From NCBI GenBank assembly GCA_038204465.1, contig JBBRCX010000121.1, positions 1 to 11,844 on the forward strand: DNA of 11,844 nt, read 5' to 3'. Shown in pieces: positions 1 through 6,016 of this stretch (the first letter of the stretch is position 1; each line of letters opens with the position of its first letter). Under the pieces are notes generated by a model, which saw only the letters and a program-made list of their open reading frames with translations, was not told where the DNA came from and did no database searches. The stretch comes from JBBRCX01 sp038204465. GTDB lineage: Bacteria > Planctomycetota > Phycisphaerae > Tepidisphaerales > Tepidisphaeraceae. A program made the translations under genes and the position numbers.

Positions 1-66
1 TGTTGGCTCTCCAGTAGGCCCACCTCCGATCCTATCCAACTACCTCGCAACATGTCATTGCCAGTT

Positions 67-96
67 TATTCGTTCATATTGTCAGAATATTCGTTC
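67..96. repeat. Two direct copies of TATTCGTTC
   Basis: The 9-mer TATTCGTTC occurs at 67-75 and again at 88-96, an offset of 21 bp or two helical turns, with a GAATATTC palindrome at 85-92 leading into the second copy. The stretch is visibly AT-richer than its surroundings. Two same-face copies suggest a protein-binding site, but no gene start lies close by on the right (the next is at 423), so the target may be a gene off the left edge. The function is unknown. Confidence 0.35.
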
Positions 97-272
97 TTCG
101 ACACCAGGACCGCGCGGCGTAGTGGTTGAGGTAAGCGGCAAGTACATAGCGCCGCTCTGACGGCTTTGTCGAAAAAATTTACTGTCGGGACTCTCGTGGA
201 CTAGCAGTTTCCCCGCTTGATACACCGGAAGAAACGGGCAGTGTCCCTGTGCAGTGAGCAAACGGTTGGCGA

Positions 273-299
273 CGCGCGCGGCACCCCCTGCCGCGCGCG
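273..299. other. Very stable GC hairpin, 11-bp perfect stem
   Basis: Arms at 273-283 and 289-299 are perfect reverse complements (11 bp, all but one pair G-C) around a five-C loop. No T-tract follows on either strand, so this is not a classical intrinsic terminator. It could still stop or pause transcription, or shield the vbhA-like gene from read-through. The rest of 1-419 holds no convincing gene: the minus-strand open frame here has unlikely composition and no ribosome-binding site. Confidence 0.4.
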
Positions 300-422
300 C
301 TTTGGCGTCCCGGTCGCGCCGGCGCTGAGGCTTCGGAAGCGACGTGCGTTTACCCGTTAAACAGCACCAAAGCCGAGCATCAAAATGGTAAAATCGATGG
401 TCTATACGGAGCGGAGGACGTG

Positions 423-638
423 ATGGCAGCACTGACCGAGCAAGATCGCCGACGCGCAATGGCCCAGGGCCTCGCGAACACGCGCATCGAGGGTCACGTG
501 CCCACGTCTGAATTCCTGGCGGACTGCGAGCGCTATGCTCAGGGTCAAATGACGGACGAGCAGATGCACGCCGCGAGTCTCGAGCGAGCCCGAGCCATCG
601 AGCGCGCAGCGTTGAATCAGGCGGTGGATGCCGCGTGA
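423..638 (+). CDS. VbhA-like antitoxin of a Fic toxin
   Basis: A 71-residue protein. It resembles the small helical antitoxins that hold class I Fic AMP-transferases inactive by placing a glutamate in the ATP site. The segment ALANTRIEG (residues 17-24 region) matches the inhibitory helix of VbhA, whose motif is (S/T)xxxE(G/N). Here the glutamate is E23 followed by G24, but the first motif position is N19 rather than Ser/Thr. A helical tail after residue 30 contains 'LADCERYAQGQMT', similar to the family's second helix. The ATG at 423 is preferred over the GTG at 420 because GGAGG at 413-417 lies 5 nt before the ATG but only 2 nt before the GTG. A 12-codon open frame (385-423) ends in a TGATG overlap with this start and could be a leader. 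Its last 11 nt overlap the fic start, as is usual for such pairs. The assignment rests on motif and context. Confidence 0.75.
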   Translation: MAALTEQDRRRAMAQGLANTRIEGHVPTSEFLADCERYAQGQMTDEQMHAASLERARAIERAALNQAVDAA

Positions 639-1030
639 ATTTGCCGACCCGTATGTTTACCCCGGCACCGACGTTCTAAGGAACAAGCCGGGACTTCGGG
701 ACGAAGGGGCCTGGCGGACGTTCGAGTACGAACGCAGCGCTCGCCGTGCCACGCAGCTTGTTGAAAAGCCCATCCCCGGCAAGTTCGACCTGGACCACCT
801 CAAGGCGATCCACAAGCACCTTTTCCAACATGTGTACGAGTGGGCCGGCGAGATCCGCACGGTCAACATCCGCAAGGATGTAATTCCCTTCGCGCCACCC
901 GCTTTCATCGAGAGTTACAGCGACAAGCTCGCGGCGGACCTGGCGAACGAGAATCCGCGCGACGCTTCACGAGGGCAAAGACGCGCCCGAGCCGAGCGCG
1001 AAGGTACGCGATCAAGGGCAAGAGAGATAA
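628..1030 (+). pseudogene. Fic-domain AMP-transferase, inactivated by internal deletion and frameshift
   Basis: Fic proteins transfer AMP or related groups from nucleotides to target proteins. The first ~110 residues are a good Fic N-terminus: a Fic/DOC-type start (YVYPGTDVLRNK), the helix DLDHLKAIHKHLFQHVYEWAGEIR (about 49-72) and the flap strand TVNIRKDVIPFAPP (about 73-86) that docks the substrate. After LANEN (about residue 109) the homology ends. The catalytic HxFx(D/E)GNGRxxR motif, which should follow ~20-30 residues later, is absent from all three forward frames. The original frame runs on to 1101 with Arg-rich, low-quality sequence. The second forward frame, from about 947 to the TAA at 1028-1030, reads ATLHEGKDAPEPSAKVRDQ, which looks like a natural hydrophilic Fic tail. 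The simplest reading is a deletion that removed the active site and joined the tail out of frame. It cannot be an active AMP-transferase. Confidence 0.72.
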
Positions 1031-1097
1031 AAGGTCTGGGAGCTAACGATGCGCGGAGAGGGAGAAGGGGCGGACGCGACGAGACTGGAGTGCAATC

Positions 1098-1262
1098 ATG
1101 AACGTATTGCAGGACGCCTCAGCGAAGCGGGCGATCGCCGAGCCGCCGGCGAAGCGCCTCTCCGCTTCGCAAGAGGACTGGACCCAGCGGGCGCTGCAAA
1201 GCGCGAAACGAATGTCCGTCGACGAAGCCTATCGGCTGGAGATCGCTAGAAGACTTTCCTGA
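1098..1262 (+). CDS. Small hypothetical protein, 54 residues
   Basis: An ATG at 1098 is preceded by GGAG at 1087-1090 with a 7-nt spacer. The product is a charged, probably helical protein ending in 'MSVDEAYRLEIARRLS', which has normal protein composition. An overlapping frame starting at ATG 1049 (66 codons, Arg/Gly/Ala-rich, also behind a GGGAG) looks less like a real protein. I do not recognise the family. It sits directly behind the fic remnant and ahead of the Phd-PIN pair, so it may be an accessory gene of the former Fic system or a remnant of one. It is too short to exclude chance. Confidence 0.42.
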   Translation: MNVLQDASAKRAIAEPPAKRLSASQEDWTQRALQSAKRMSVDEAYRLEIARRLS

Positions 1263-1335
1263 GCCTGTCGTCGGAGGCAGCTCAAACCGCGAGCCGGTGA
1301 CGGACTGCTGATGGCAACATGCACTCAGATTGTGC

Positions 1336-1356
1336 TAAACTAGTCAGCATGACTAG
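1336..1356 (+). promoter_or_regulatory. Putative autoregulatory operator and -10 element of the Phd-PIN operon
   Basis: CTAGTCA-GCA-TGACTAG at 1340-1356 is a perfect 7-bp inverted repeat, and its second arm contains the ATG at 1349. TAAACT at 1336-1341 fits a -10 box and overlaps the left arm; no convincing -35 is visible. Phd/YefM antitoxins repress their own operons by binding short palindromes at the promoter, so this is the natural candidate. The -10 would place the transcript start within a base or two of the ATG, giving a leaderless or nearly leaderless message; there is no Shine-Dalgarno before 1349. Confidence 0.55.
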
Positions 1357-1663
1357 AATTAACGGTGATCGAATCGAAGCGCAGACGCGAACGCGTGCGC
1401 CATCACGCCCAGGCCATTGGCTCCTGCAGGATGCCAAGGCGCGGTTTAGTGAACTCGTACGCCTGGTGCGCAGCGAAGGACCGCAGCACGTCACCGTGCA
1501 TGGGCGCGACGAAGTGGTCGTCGTAGCTGCCGAAGAGTTCCGACGACTGCAGGGCGTTCGCTCCGGCCAATCGCTGATCGACGCGCTTCAGGCGTCACCC
1601 CATCGCGACATCGCGATCGAGTTGCAGCGCGCCCCGATGCCGGTGCGGGACGTGACGTTGTGA
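1349..1663 (+). CDS. Phd/YefM-family antitoxin
   Basis: A 104-residue antitoxin and probable autorepressor for the PIN-domain toxin immediately downstream. Residues 24-67 are the Phd/YefM fold: WLLQDAKARFSELV (dimer helix), then the strand pair 'GPQHVTVHGRDEVVVVAAEEFRRL' that binds DNA. Residues ~70-104, containing 'LIDALQASPHRDI' and ending PMPVRDVTL, are the tail expected to wrap the toxin. About 23 basic, polar residues precede the fold, longer than usual. An in-frame ATG at 1319 would add ten more. I chose 1349 because the palindrome and -10 box centre on it, although no Shine-Dalgarno supports either. The stop overlaps the toxin GTG by 4 nt (GTGA), so the pair is translationally coupled. 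Confidence 0.85.
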   Translation: MTRINGDRIEAQTRTRAPSRPGHWLLQDAKARFSELVRLVRSEGPQHVTVHGRDEVVVVAAEEFRRLQGVRSGQSLIDALQASPHRDIAIELQRAPMPVRDVTL

Positions 1664-2082
1664 CGGGCTGGTTGCTCGATACGAACATCCTCTCCGAGTT
1701 ACGCCGGCTGCGGCCGGAGCCAAAAGTGGCGGCTTTCGTCGCGGCGCAGCCGTTGGACCTGTTGTTCGTCAGTACCGTCACGCTGGCCGAGATCAGGTTC
1801 GGTATCGAGCTGGTCGCAGACGCCAATCGCCGGGCTGAGCTGCAAGACTGGCTGATGCACAAGGTACGACCAATGTTCAAACAGCGCATTCTGCCGGTGA
1901 CAGAAGACATCATGTTTAAGTGGCGGTTGCTGGTCGAGGATGGCCGCAAAGCCGGACATACCTACTCCCAGCCCGACCTGATCATTGCCGCGACGGGTCT
2001 GCAGCACGGTTTGACGATCGTGACACGTGACACTGCGGACTACCAAAAGGCGCGCGTGCCGCTTCTCAATCCGTGGACTTGA
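1660..2082 (+). CDS. PIN-domain ribonuclease toxin (VapC/FitB-like)
   Basis: A 140-residue toxin of a type II toxin-antitoxin pair. PIN-domain toxins of this class are Mg2+-dependent RNases that cut tRNA or rRNA. The four acidic metal ligands are visible: D7 in WLLDTNILSEL, E44 in 'VTLAEIRFGIE', D106 in 'SQPDLIIAATG' and D124 in 'TIVTRDTADY'. Length and motif order match FitB-like VapC proteins, including the ending 'VPLLNPWT'. The start is the GTG at 1660, which overlaps the antitoxin stop by 4 nt. The gene is intact, so the module is probably active and would kill or arrest plasmid-free segregants. The Phd-type partner with a PIN toxin is a common mixed pairing. Confidence 0.9.
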   Translation: MTGWLLDTNILSELRRLRPEPKVAAFVAAQPLDLLFVSTVTLAEIRFGIELVADANRRAELQDWLMHKVRPMFKQRILPVTEDIMFKWRLLVEDGRKAGHTYSQPDLIIAATGLQHGLTIVTRDTADYQKARVPLLNPWT

Positions 2083-2234
2083 ACTGCTACTTCCAGTTGA
2101 TGCAGCAAGGCGACTGACGTTCTCCCGGAATTCGGGTCAGTTTAAAACTAGAGGTGCGGTCGCTTTCCGGTAGCCCAATCACGTCCGCGTCGGACGCTGC
2201 GGCCGTTTGTATTCCGTCTGCGAGAGCGGGCGAA
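2083..2234. other. Gap between convergent PIN toxin and recombinase genes
   Basis: This short gap holds CCCG-GAATT-CGGG at 2124-2136 followed by GTCAGTTTAAAAC, and CGTCC-GCGTC-GGACG at 2182-2196, which lies 38 bp beyond the recombinase stop. Either could fold as a weak transcript end for the converging genes. Neither has a proper T-tract, so terminator calls would be weak. Confidence 0.3.
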
Positions 2235-4280
2235 TCAGCTTTCGGCCTCCCCCCAAAAGGCCCGCACCGCGCGCATCCGCCGCTTGCTCTCAGTCGTCAC
2301 ATAGACGGTCGTAGTGACCAGTGACGCATGCCCGAGGTTTTGTTGGGCGATCTCGATCGGCATGCCACTGGCAATGGCGTGACTGGCATGCGAATGGCGC
2401 AGCCAGTGCGTGCTGGCCTTGCCCAAGCGCTCAGCGCCTTTGGCGTCGCCCTGCCCGCGCAGCACGTCACTACAGTCGCCGAAGAAGACCTTGATCTGGT
2501 CGTAAAACGTCGACCCCGCAATGCCCTCGCGCGCGTCAAAATGCACCCTGCCGCTCAGCCCCGGCGCCCGCTCGGCGGCGTCGCTGGCTTTGCCGAGCAG
2601 GAACGCGCCCTGGTTGCCGATGTCCTCGGGATCCGGATCGAGCCCGCGCGACGCCAGGTAGGTCGCCAACTCGCCGACCACCTCGGTTGGCAGCGGCACC
2701 TCACGCTCCTTCTGACCCTTGCCGATCACCCGCAGCATCCAGCCTTCGAGCGGTTCGCCATCGGTCGCATCGGCCGGATACTCGACCCACTGCAGATCGT
2801 CGACCGTGGCCGCAACTACTTCCGACAACCTTACTCCCGTCGCATATAGCAGTCGCAGCCCGAACCGCAACCTCCGGCTCGCCGACGTGTCGGCAAGCAT
2901 CTCCAACTGCCGTTCGACGAACAGCCACTGCGCCACCGTCAGGCTGCGCCCGGCATTGACCTTCGGTCCGGTGGTTTTGGGGATGCCGACTGCCGACCAC
3001 GGATTACCCATCAGATAGTTTTGATCGACCAGGAAGCCGTACAGGTTTTTCAGAATGGTGACCGCCTGGCGCTGCGCCGACCCGCACAGTGGCCCTGCAA
3101 ACGGACGCCACAGCGGCGACCAGCGTTCGCGGCCACGCGCGCCGCACCAGCGGCCGTGCGGCTGCGGGTCGGCAATAAAATCGCGGTAGGCGACGCAGTC
3201 CTCATTGGTCATTGACGACAGCGGTTTTCCGTGCTGCACGATCGCCCACAATAAAAAGCGTTCGGCCTCCTTGCGATAAGCGCGTTGGGTGTTCGACAGA
3301 CTCTGCAGCCAGTCGAGCGGCTGTTCGATGACGCTGGTGTCGCGCTGGCGCCGGCGCGCCTTGAGCTTTGCCTTTTGGTCGGGGGTGAGACCGTGCTTGG
3401 AACGCAGCCAGGCGAGGATCGCCTGGTAGTCATCGGTGGCCTTGAGCAGGCACTGGGCCTGCGGCCGGCGAAACAGCCCTTGCCGGCCGTCGAGCGCGGC
3501 CGGCACGATGAATTTTTCCAGAGGACGGATCTCGGTCGCGGGCGCGACCACGGCGGCGAGCTCATGCGAGTACAACTGGCTGCGTGCCAGCGCGACGTGG
3601 CGGCCGATTGCCAAGCCGAGGGTCACCTCATGCTCGCGCAGCCACTCGACGATGCGCTCGGCCTTGCCCTCCCCCAGCGCCCGCACCCCGGCAAACCAGC
3701 GCCGACCGACGCCGTTGATGCGCTCGATCAGTTCGCCCAGCGTCCCTATCCCCGCGGCCTCCAAGGGATCAGCCAGCGTCGGGTTGAGCCACGCGGCCAG
3801 CGCATCACCCGCCAGCGGCGGCTGCGCGACCAGGGTCTCGAGCCAGCGCAAGGCGTCGAGCTGCTGGGCAATCAATTTGCCACGACGACGCTGGCGCTGG
3901 CTGGCCGGTCCGTATGCGTTTTCGTAGGCAGCGGTCTGCTCGGCCTGAGAAAATTCTTCCATTCCGCGCTCGGCCGCGAACTGCTCCAAGTTCGGCAGCG
4001 CGGGCCCGGTGTCGGGGATGCGAGAAACGTCGATCAGCACCAGCCGCGCGGTGCCATAGCGATGCTCGCGGCGCGCGGCCGCGGCGAATTCATCTCGCAT
4101 CCAGGCAATGGTGGCACGCACCACCCGCACATCGCTGGCGTCGCCTTCGATGCGCAGGTAGCGCTGCCAGCTGGCGCGCACCTCGATGCCCTGCACCACC
4201 GCGCGCATGAAGGCGAAGTGGCCGAGGTGCAGCTTGCGCCGTCGCGCCGGCGTGATGCCGGGGAGCGCGAGCGGGTTCAT
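2235..4280 (-). CDS. Tyrosine recombinase/integrase with DUF3701-like N-terminal domain
   Basis: A 681-residue site-specific recombinase that cuts and rejoins DNA through a phosphotyrosine intermediate. The catalytic set is complete: R484 (ATGVRLSEVV), K521 (IGKGQKEREVPLP), H625 and R628 (THWLRHSHASHAIASG), H651 (NLGHASLVTT) and nucleophile Y660 (TTVYVTTESK). Residues ~325-430 fit the SAM-like core-binding domain. Residues 1-225 resemble the N-terminal extension known as DUF3701 in phage-type integrases, with a helix-hairpin-helix-like stretch at ~177-212 ('AGIGTLGELIERINGVGRRW'). The protein is about twice the length of XerC/D. The ATG at 4280 has only a weak GGTGA before it, and a GCGGC-TGT-GCCGC hairpin (4287-4299) lies just upstream, which may hold translation low. 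No att site or cargo cassette is evident. It could act as an integrase or a plasmid dimer resolvase. A long plus-strand open frame opposite is an antisense shadow. Confidence 0.9.
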   Translation of the reverse strand: MNPLALPGITPARRRKLHLGHFAFMRAVVQGIEVRASWQRYLRIEGDASDVRVVRATIAWMRDEFAAAARREHRYGTARLVLIDVSRIPDTGPALPNLEQFAAERGMEEFSQAEQTAAYENAYGPASQRQRRRGKLIAQQLDALRWLETLVAQPPLAGDALAAWLNPTLADPLEAAGIGTLGELIERINGVGRRWFAGVRALGEGKAERIVEWLREHEVTLGLAIGRHVALARSQLYSHELAAVVAPATEIRPLEKFIVPAALDGRQGLFRRPQAQCLLKATDDYQAILAWLRSKHGLTPDQKAKLKARRRQRDTSVIEQPLDWLQSLSNTQRAYRKEAERFLLWAIVQHGKPLSSMTNEDCVAYRDFIADPQPHGRWCGARGRERWSPLWRPFAGPLCGSAQRQAVTILKNLYGFLVDQNYLMGNPWSAVGIPKTTGPKVNAGRSLTVAQWLFVERQLEMLADTSASRRLRFGLRLLYATGVRLSEVVAATVDDLQWVEYPADATDGEPLEGWMLRVIGKGQKEREVPLPTEVVGELATYLASRGLDPDPEDIGNQGAFLLGKASDAAERAPGLSGRVHFDAREGIAGSTFYDQIKVFFGDCSDVLRGQGDAKGAERLGKASTHWLRHSHASHAIASGMPIEIAQQNLGHASLVTTTVYVTTESKRRMRAVRAFWGEAES

Positions 4281-4615
4281 GTCACCGCGGCACAGCCGCA
4301 GGTCGGCCGGATCGCGCCATCACCACGCGCCCCCCTGCCCCGCCGGGACGGGATCCGAGGCGACCAGTGCCGACCGCAAGCCGATCTTTCTTCCGTAGTA
4401 GCGGGCGCCGATCACCTCGCGCGCGCTTCGTCCGTCTCTGCCAAGGCAAGGCGCATTCGCAGTCGGCTCCTACGGAAATGAAGTCCATCCGGCATTGTCG
4501 TTTGGACGGTGCCGATTTGTCGACCCTTTATTAGCATCATGATAAGATAACTAATCATGTGGCGATGATGAAATCGCCTGATGCTCTGTCTCGTCATCTG
4601 TTCCCTGAGGCAGCT
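4281..4615. other. Intergenic region upstream of the recombinase
   Basis: No convincing gene lies in these 335 bases; the short open frames here have no ribosome-binding site and unlikely composition. From the right, the region holds an AT-rich island at about 4525-4560, the inverted repeat described separately, and two TTGTCG copies (4496-4501 and 4517-4522 area). The remainder is GC-rich sequence without clear signals. Any recombinase promoter and perhaps its crossover site should lie here. Confidence 0.4.
4538..4559 (-). promoter_or_regulatory. Inverted repeat CATGAT-N10-ATCATG in an AT-rich island
   Basis: Perfect 6-bp arms (4538-4543 and 4554-4559) flank AAGATAACTA. On the minus strand the island gives TTATC and TAATAA stretches that could serve as -10 elements for the recombinase about 260 bp downstream. 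It may be a regulator site or part of a recombination site. The call rests on symmetry and base composition only. Confidence 0.3.
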
Positions 4616-4909
4616 TTAGAACCAGCCGATTTGGTGGGCGAGCGGGACGGCGTAGCTCAAAAAGGTCAGGAGCAATCCGCCAAAAAGCGCGAGGGCCTCC
4701 CGCGTGCTCCACGCGTCCTTGATCTGTTCGATAGTGCGGGTCGCGTCGCTTGCCCATTTCTGCAGTTGTTCCTGGCCTTGGGGAATCGAGCGGGCGATTC
4801 CCTCCCCTCGTTTGAGCTGCCAAACCAATCGGGCGCCGACATAGCTCGGCCATGCCAAGGCACAGGTTCCCAACGCGCCGGACAAGTTGACGAACTGCTC
4901 GAGGGTCAT
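4616..4909 (-). CDS. Small two-helix membrane protein, unknown function
   Basis: A 97-residue protein of no family I recognise. Two hydrophobic segments, ~9-31 (LSGALGTCALAWPSYVGARL...) and ~72-92 (ALALFGGLLLTFLSYAVPLAH), flank a hydrophilic middle (33-70) predicted helical (QEQLQKWASDATRTIEQIKD). The shape is an inner-membrane hairpin with a soluble loop. It begins 32 bp after the stop of the XRE gene on the same strand and is probably the third gene of that operon. No good Shine-Dalgarno precedes the ATG at 4909. Larger open frames on both strands across this stretch are less protein-like. Small membrane partners occur in some toxin-antitoxin and abortive-infection modules, but nothing here proves such a role. 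Confidence 0.6.
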   Translation of the reverse strand: MTLEQFVNLSGALGTCALAWPSYVGARLVWQLKRGEGIARSIPQGQEQLQKWASDATRTIEQIKDAWSTREALALFGGLLLTFLSYAVPLAHQIGWF

Positions 4910-4941
4910 AGGTCAAGTCGATGCACCGCGCCGGGCAAGGA

Positions 4942-5544
4942 TCACCGCGCCATCGCCACAACGGGCGCTTCCTGTCCCTGAAATGCCTCAAGCTGAGATT
5001 TCAGCCGCTCGGTTGCCGCGCCAATCGCGAAATTGGTCTGCTCAGCTGCCACGACCACCGCCTTCATCTCTTCGAGCCGATAAGGATCCAGGGGCTCGCC
5101 GAGTGATGCGGAAGGGGCGCCGACCAGTTGCGAGGCGATTGCCTGAAGGCTCGGCTGCGCCCCGAGAGAAACACTTTGCTTGATCGCTCCGGTGTTTTGA
5201 TCCACGAACAACAGCATCGTCGAGGCGCCACAGGCATTCGCGAACTTCTCGAGGCGTTCCATCGCCGTCGCCGCTTCGGACGGATTGCCCTCCAGGCGCG
5301 CGACATAAGGCTGACGCCACCCGACTCTCTGCGCCAGCGCGGTTTGCGTCAGTCCGAGGCCTTTGCGCAGGCGAAATAACGCCTCGCTGAGCACGCGGCG
5401 GATGCGCTGCTTCTCGTACTCGGCTGCAAACTCCTGGTCCTTCAAGGCGTCGGCGAGCAGATCGTTCACGGTGGTGTCGGCCATCCCGGTTCCGGCCCGC
5501 TCGGACGTCTCGGGAATCATTACCACTTCAGTCATACCAGCCAT
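4942..5544 (-). CDS. XRE/HigA-like helix-turn-helix regulator
   Basis: A 200-residue DNA-binding protein. Residues ~51-112 hold an XRE-type HTH: 'VLSEALFRLRKGLGLTQTAL' followed by 'AQRVGWRQPYVARLEG', the layout seen in HigA-type antitoxins. The leader (1-30) is acidic and probably flexible. The C-terminal half (~113-200) is helical and Ala/Gln-rich, and I cannot assign it. The frame is open to 5637, but the ATG at 5544 is clearly the start because a full AAGGAGGT (5557-5550) lies 5 nt before it. It follows the 135-residue gene by 17 nt and precedes the small membrane protein by 32 nt. The gene order (unknown protein first, HTH second) matches HigBA-type modules. The palindrome in the operon promoter is its likely operator. 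The strong Shine-Dalgarno suggests it is made in excess over the first gene, as an antitoxin would be. Confidence 0.82.
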   Translation of the reverse strand: MAGMTEVVMIPETSERAGTGMADTTVNDLLADALKDQEFAAEYEKQRIRRVLSEALFRLRKGLGLTQTALAQRVGWRQPYVARLEGNPSEAATAMERLEKFANACGASTMLLFVDQNTGAIKQSVSLGAQPSLQAIASQLVGAPSASLGEPLDPYRLEEMKAVVVAAEQTNFAIGAATERLKSQLEAFQGQEAPVVAMAR

Positions 5545-5561
5545 CGGATACCTCCTTCGCC

Positions 5562-5969
5562 TCAGACTGCCGTCTGCAACTCCGCCTTCGCCGCGGCAAC
5601 AAAATCCTCGATGCGGACCCCATCGACTGCACACCACAAGCCCATCAAGTAGCAGGTTGCCAACGCCCCGCTTGACGTCGCTCGGGCGTCGTACCCGAGC
5701 CCGAGAAAGACCGTCTTGCGGCTTGATGGGACCACGTGGATCTCACACATCAGGCGGGGTGGATCTGCCGGATTGACCCGAGTATCCTCGTAAACCACCC
5801 CGTCCAAAGTCCGGTACTTCAACCACTCAAGCAAATCAAATACACCCGTGTTGACAGCCGGCGACCTCTGGCGCGCAAGGATCGGCCGAAAGCCTTCCGT
5901 CGGAAACGGATAAAGGAAGGGCTTGCCCCACCCCCAGACCACCAATCTCAACTTCTCGATCGATGCCAT
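5562..5969 (-). CDS. Unrecognised 135-residue protein, candidate toxin partner of the XRE regulator
   Basis: A soluble mixed alpha/beta protein of no family I can name. It is rich in Trp/Tyr/Phe near the start (LRLVVWGWGKPFLYPFPTEG), has a predicted strand MCEIHVVPSSRKTVFLGLGY around residues 75-93, and ends in a helix (VRIEDFVAAAKAELQT). It has no signal peptide, and a possible buried hydrophobic helix at ~99-112 (SGALATCYLMGLWCAV). It is the first gene of an operon with the XRE gene 17 nt downstream. The start at ATG 5969 lies only about a dozen bases after the predicted transcript start and has no Shine-Dalgarno, so it is probably translated weakly, in contrast to the XRE gene. A HigBA-like toxin role is inferred from order, spacing and promoter palindrome, not from sequence similarity. 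Confidence 0.6.
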   Translation of the reverse strand: MASIEKLRLVVWGWGKPFLYPFPTEGFRPILARQRSPAVNTGVFDLLEWLKYRTLDGVVYEDTRVNPADPPRLMCEIHVVPSSRKTVFLGLGYDARATSSGALATCYLMGLWCAVDGVRIEDFVAAAKAELQTAV

Positions 5970-5981
5970 CGCGTAGTCGAA

Positions 5982-6016
5982 TATAACGAGTATAACGCTT
6001 GCGTTATTAATGTCAA
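5982..6016 (-). promoter_or_regulatory. Strong promoter with overlapping palindrome for the XRE operon
   Basis: On the minus strand TTGACA (6016-6011) and TATACT (5994-5989) are separated by 16 bp, a near-consensus sigma-70 promoter. The spacer and -10 overlap a perfect palindrome on the plus strand, ATAACGC-TT-GCGTTAT (5992-6007). A further TATAACG half-site sits at 5982-5988, in tandem with the one at 5991-5997. A bound dimer would block RNA polymerase. The natural ligand is the XRE protein encoded by the second gene, as in autoregulated toxin-antitoxin operons. Confidence 0.72.

Noticed and set aside
82..459. 125-codon minus-strand frame at the left end
   Set aside because: It runs through the 11-bp GC hairpin, has Arg/Ala/Pro-rich composition, and would be antisense to the antitoxin start.
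1049..1249. 66-codon plus-strand frame behind GGGAG
   Set aside because: It overlaps the better-looking 1098 frame. Its Arg/Gly/Ala composition is poor, so only one was called.
2124..2196. Intrinsic terminators between the PIN toxin and recombinase
   Set aside because: Hairpins are short and lack a T-tract, so they are described only as weak candidates.
3285..4481. 398-codon plus-strand open frame
   Set aside because: It lies antisense to the recombinase, which has full catalytic motifs. The plus frame is Arg/Gln/Leu-rich without motifs and is a typical GC-rich shadow.
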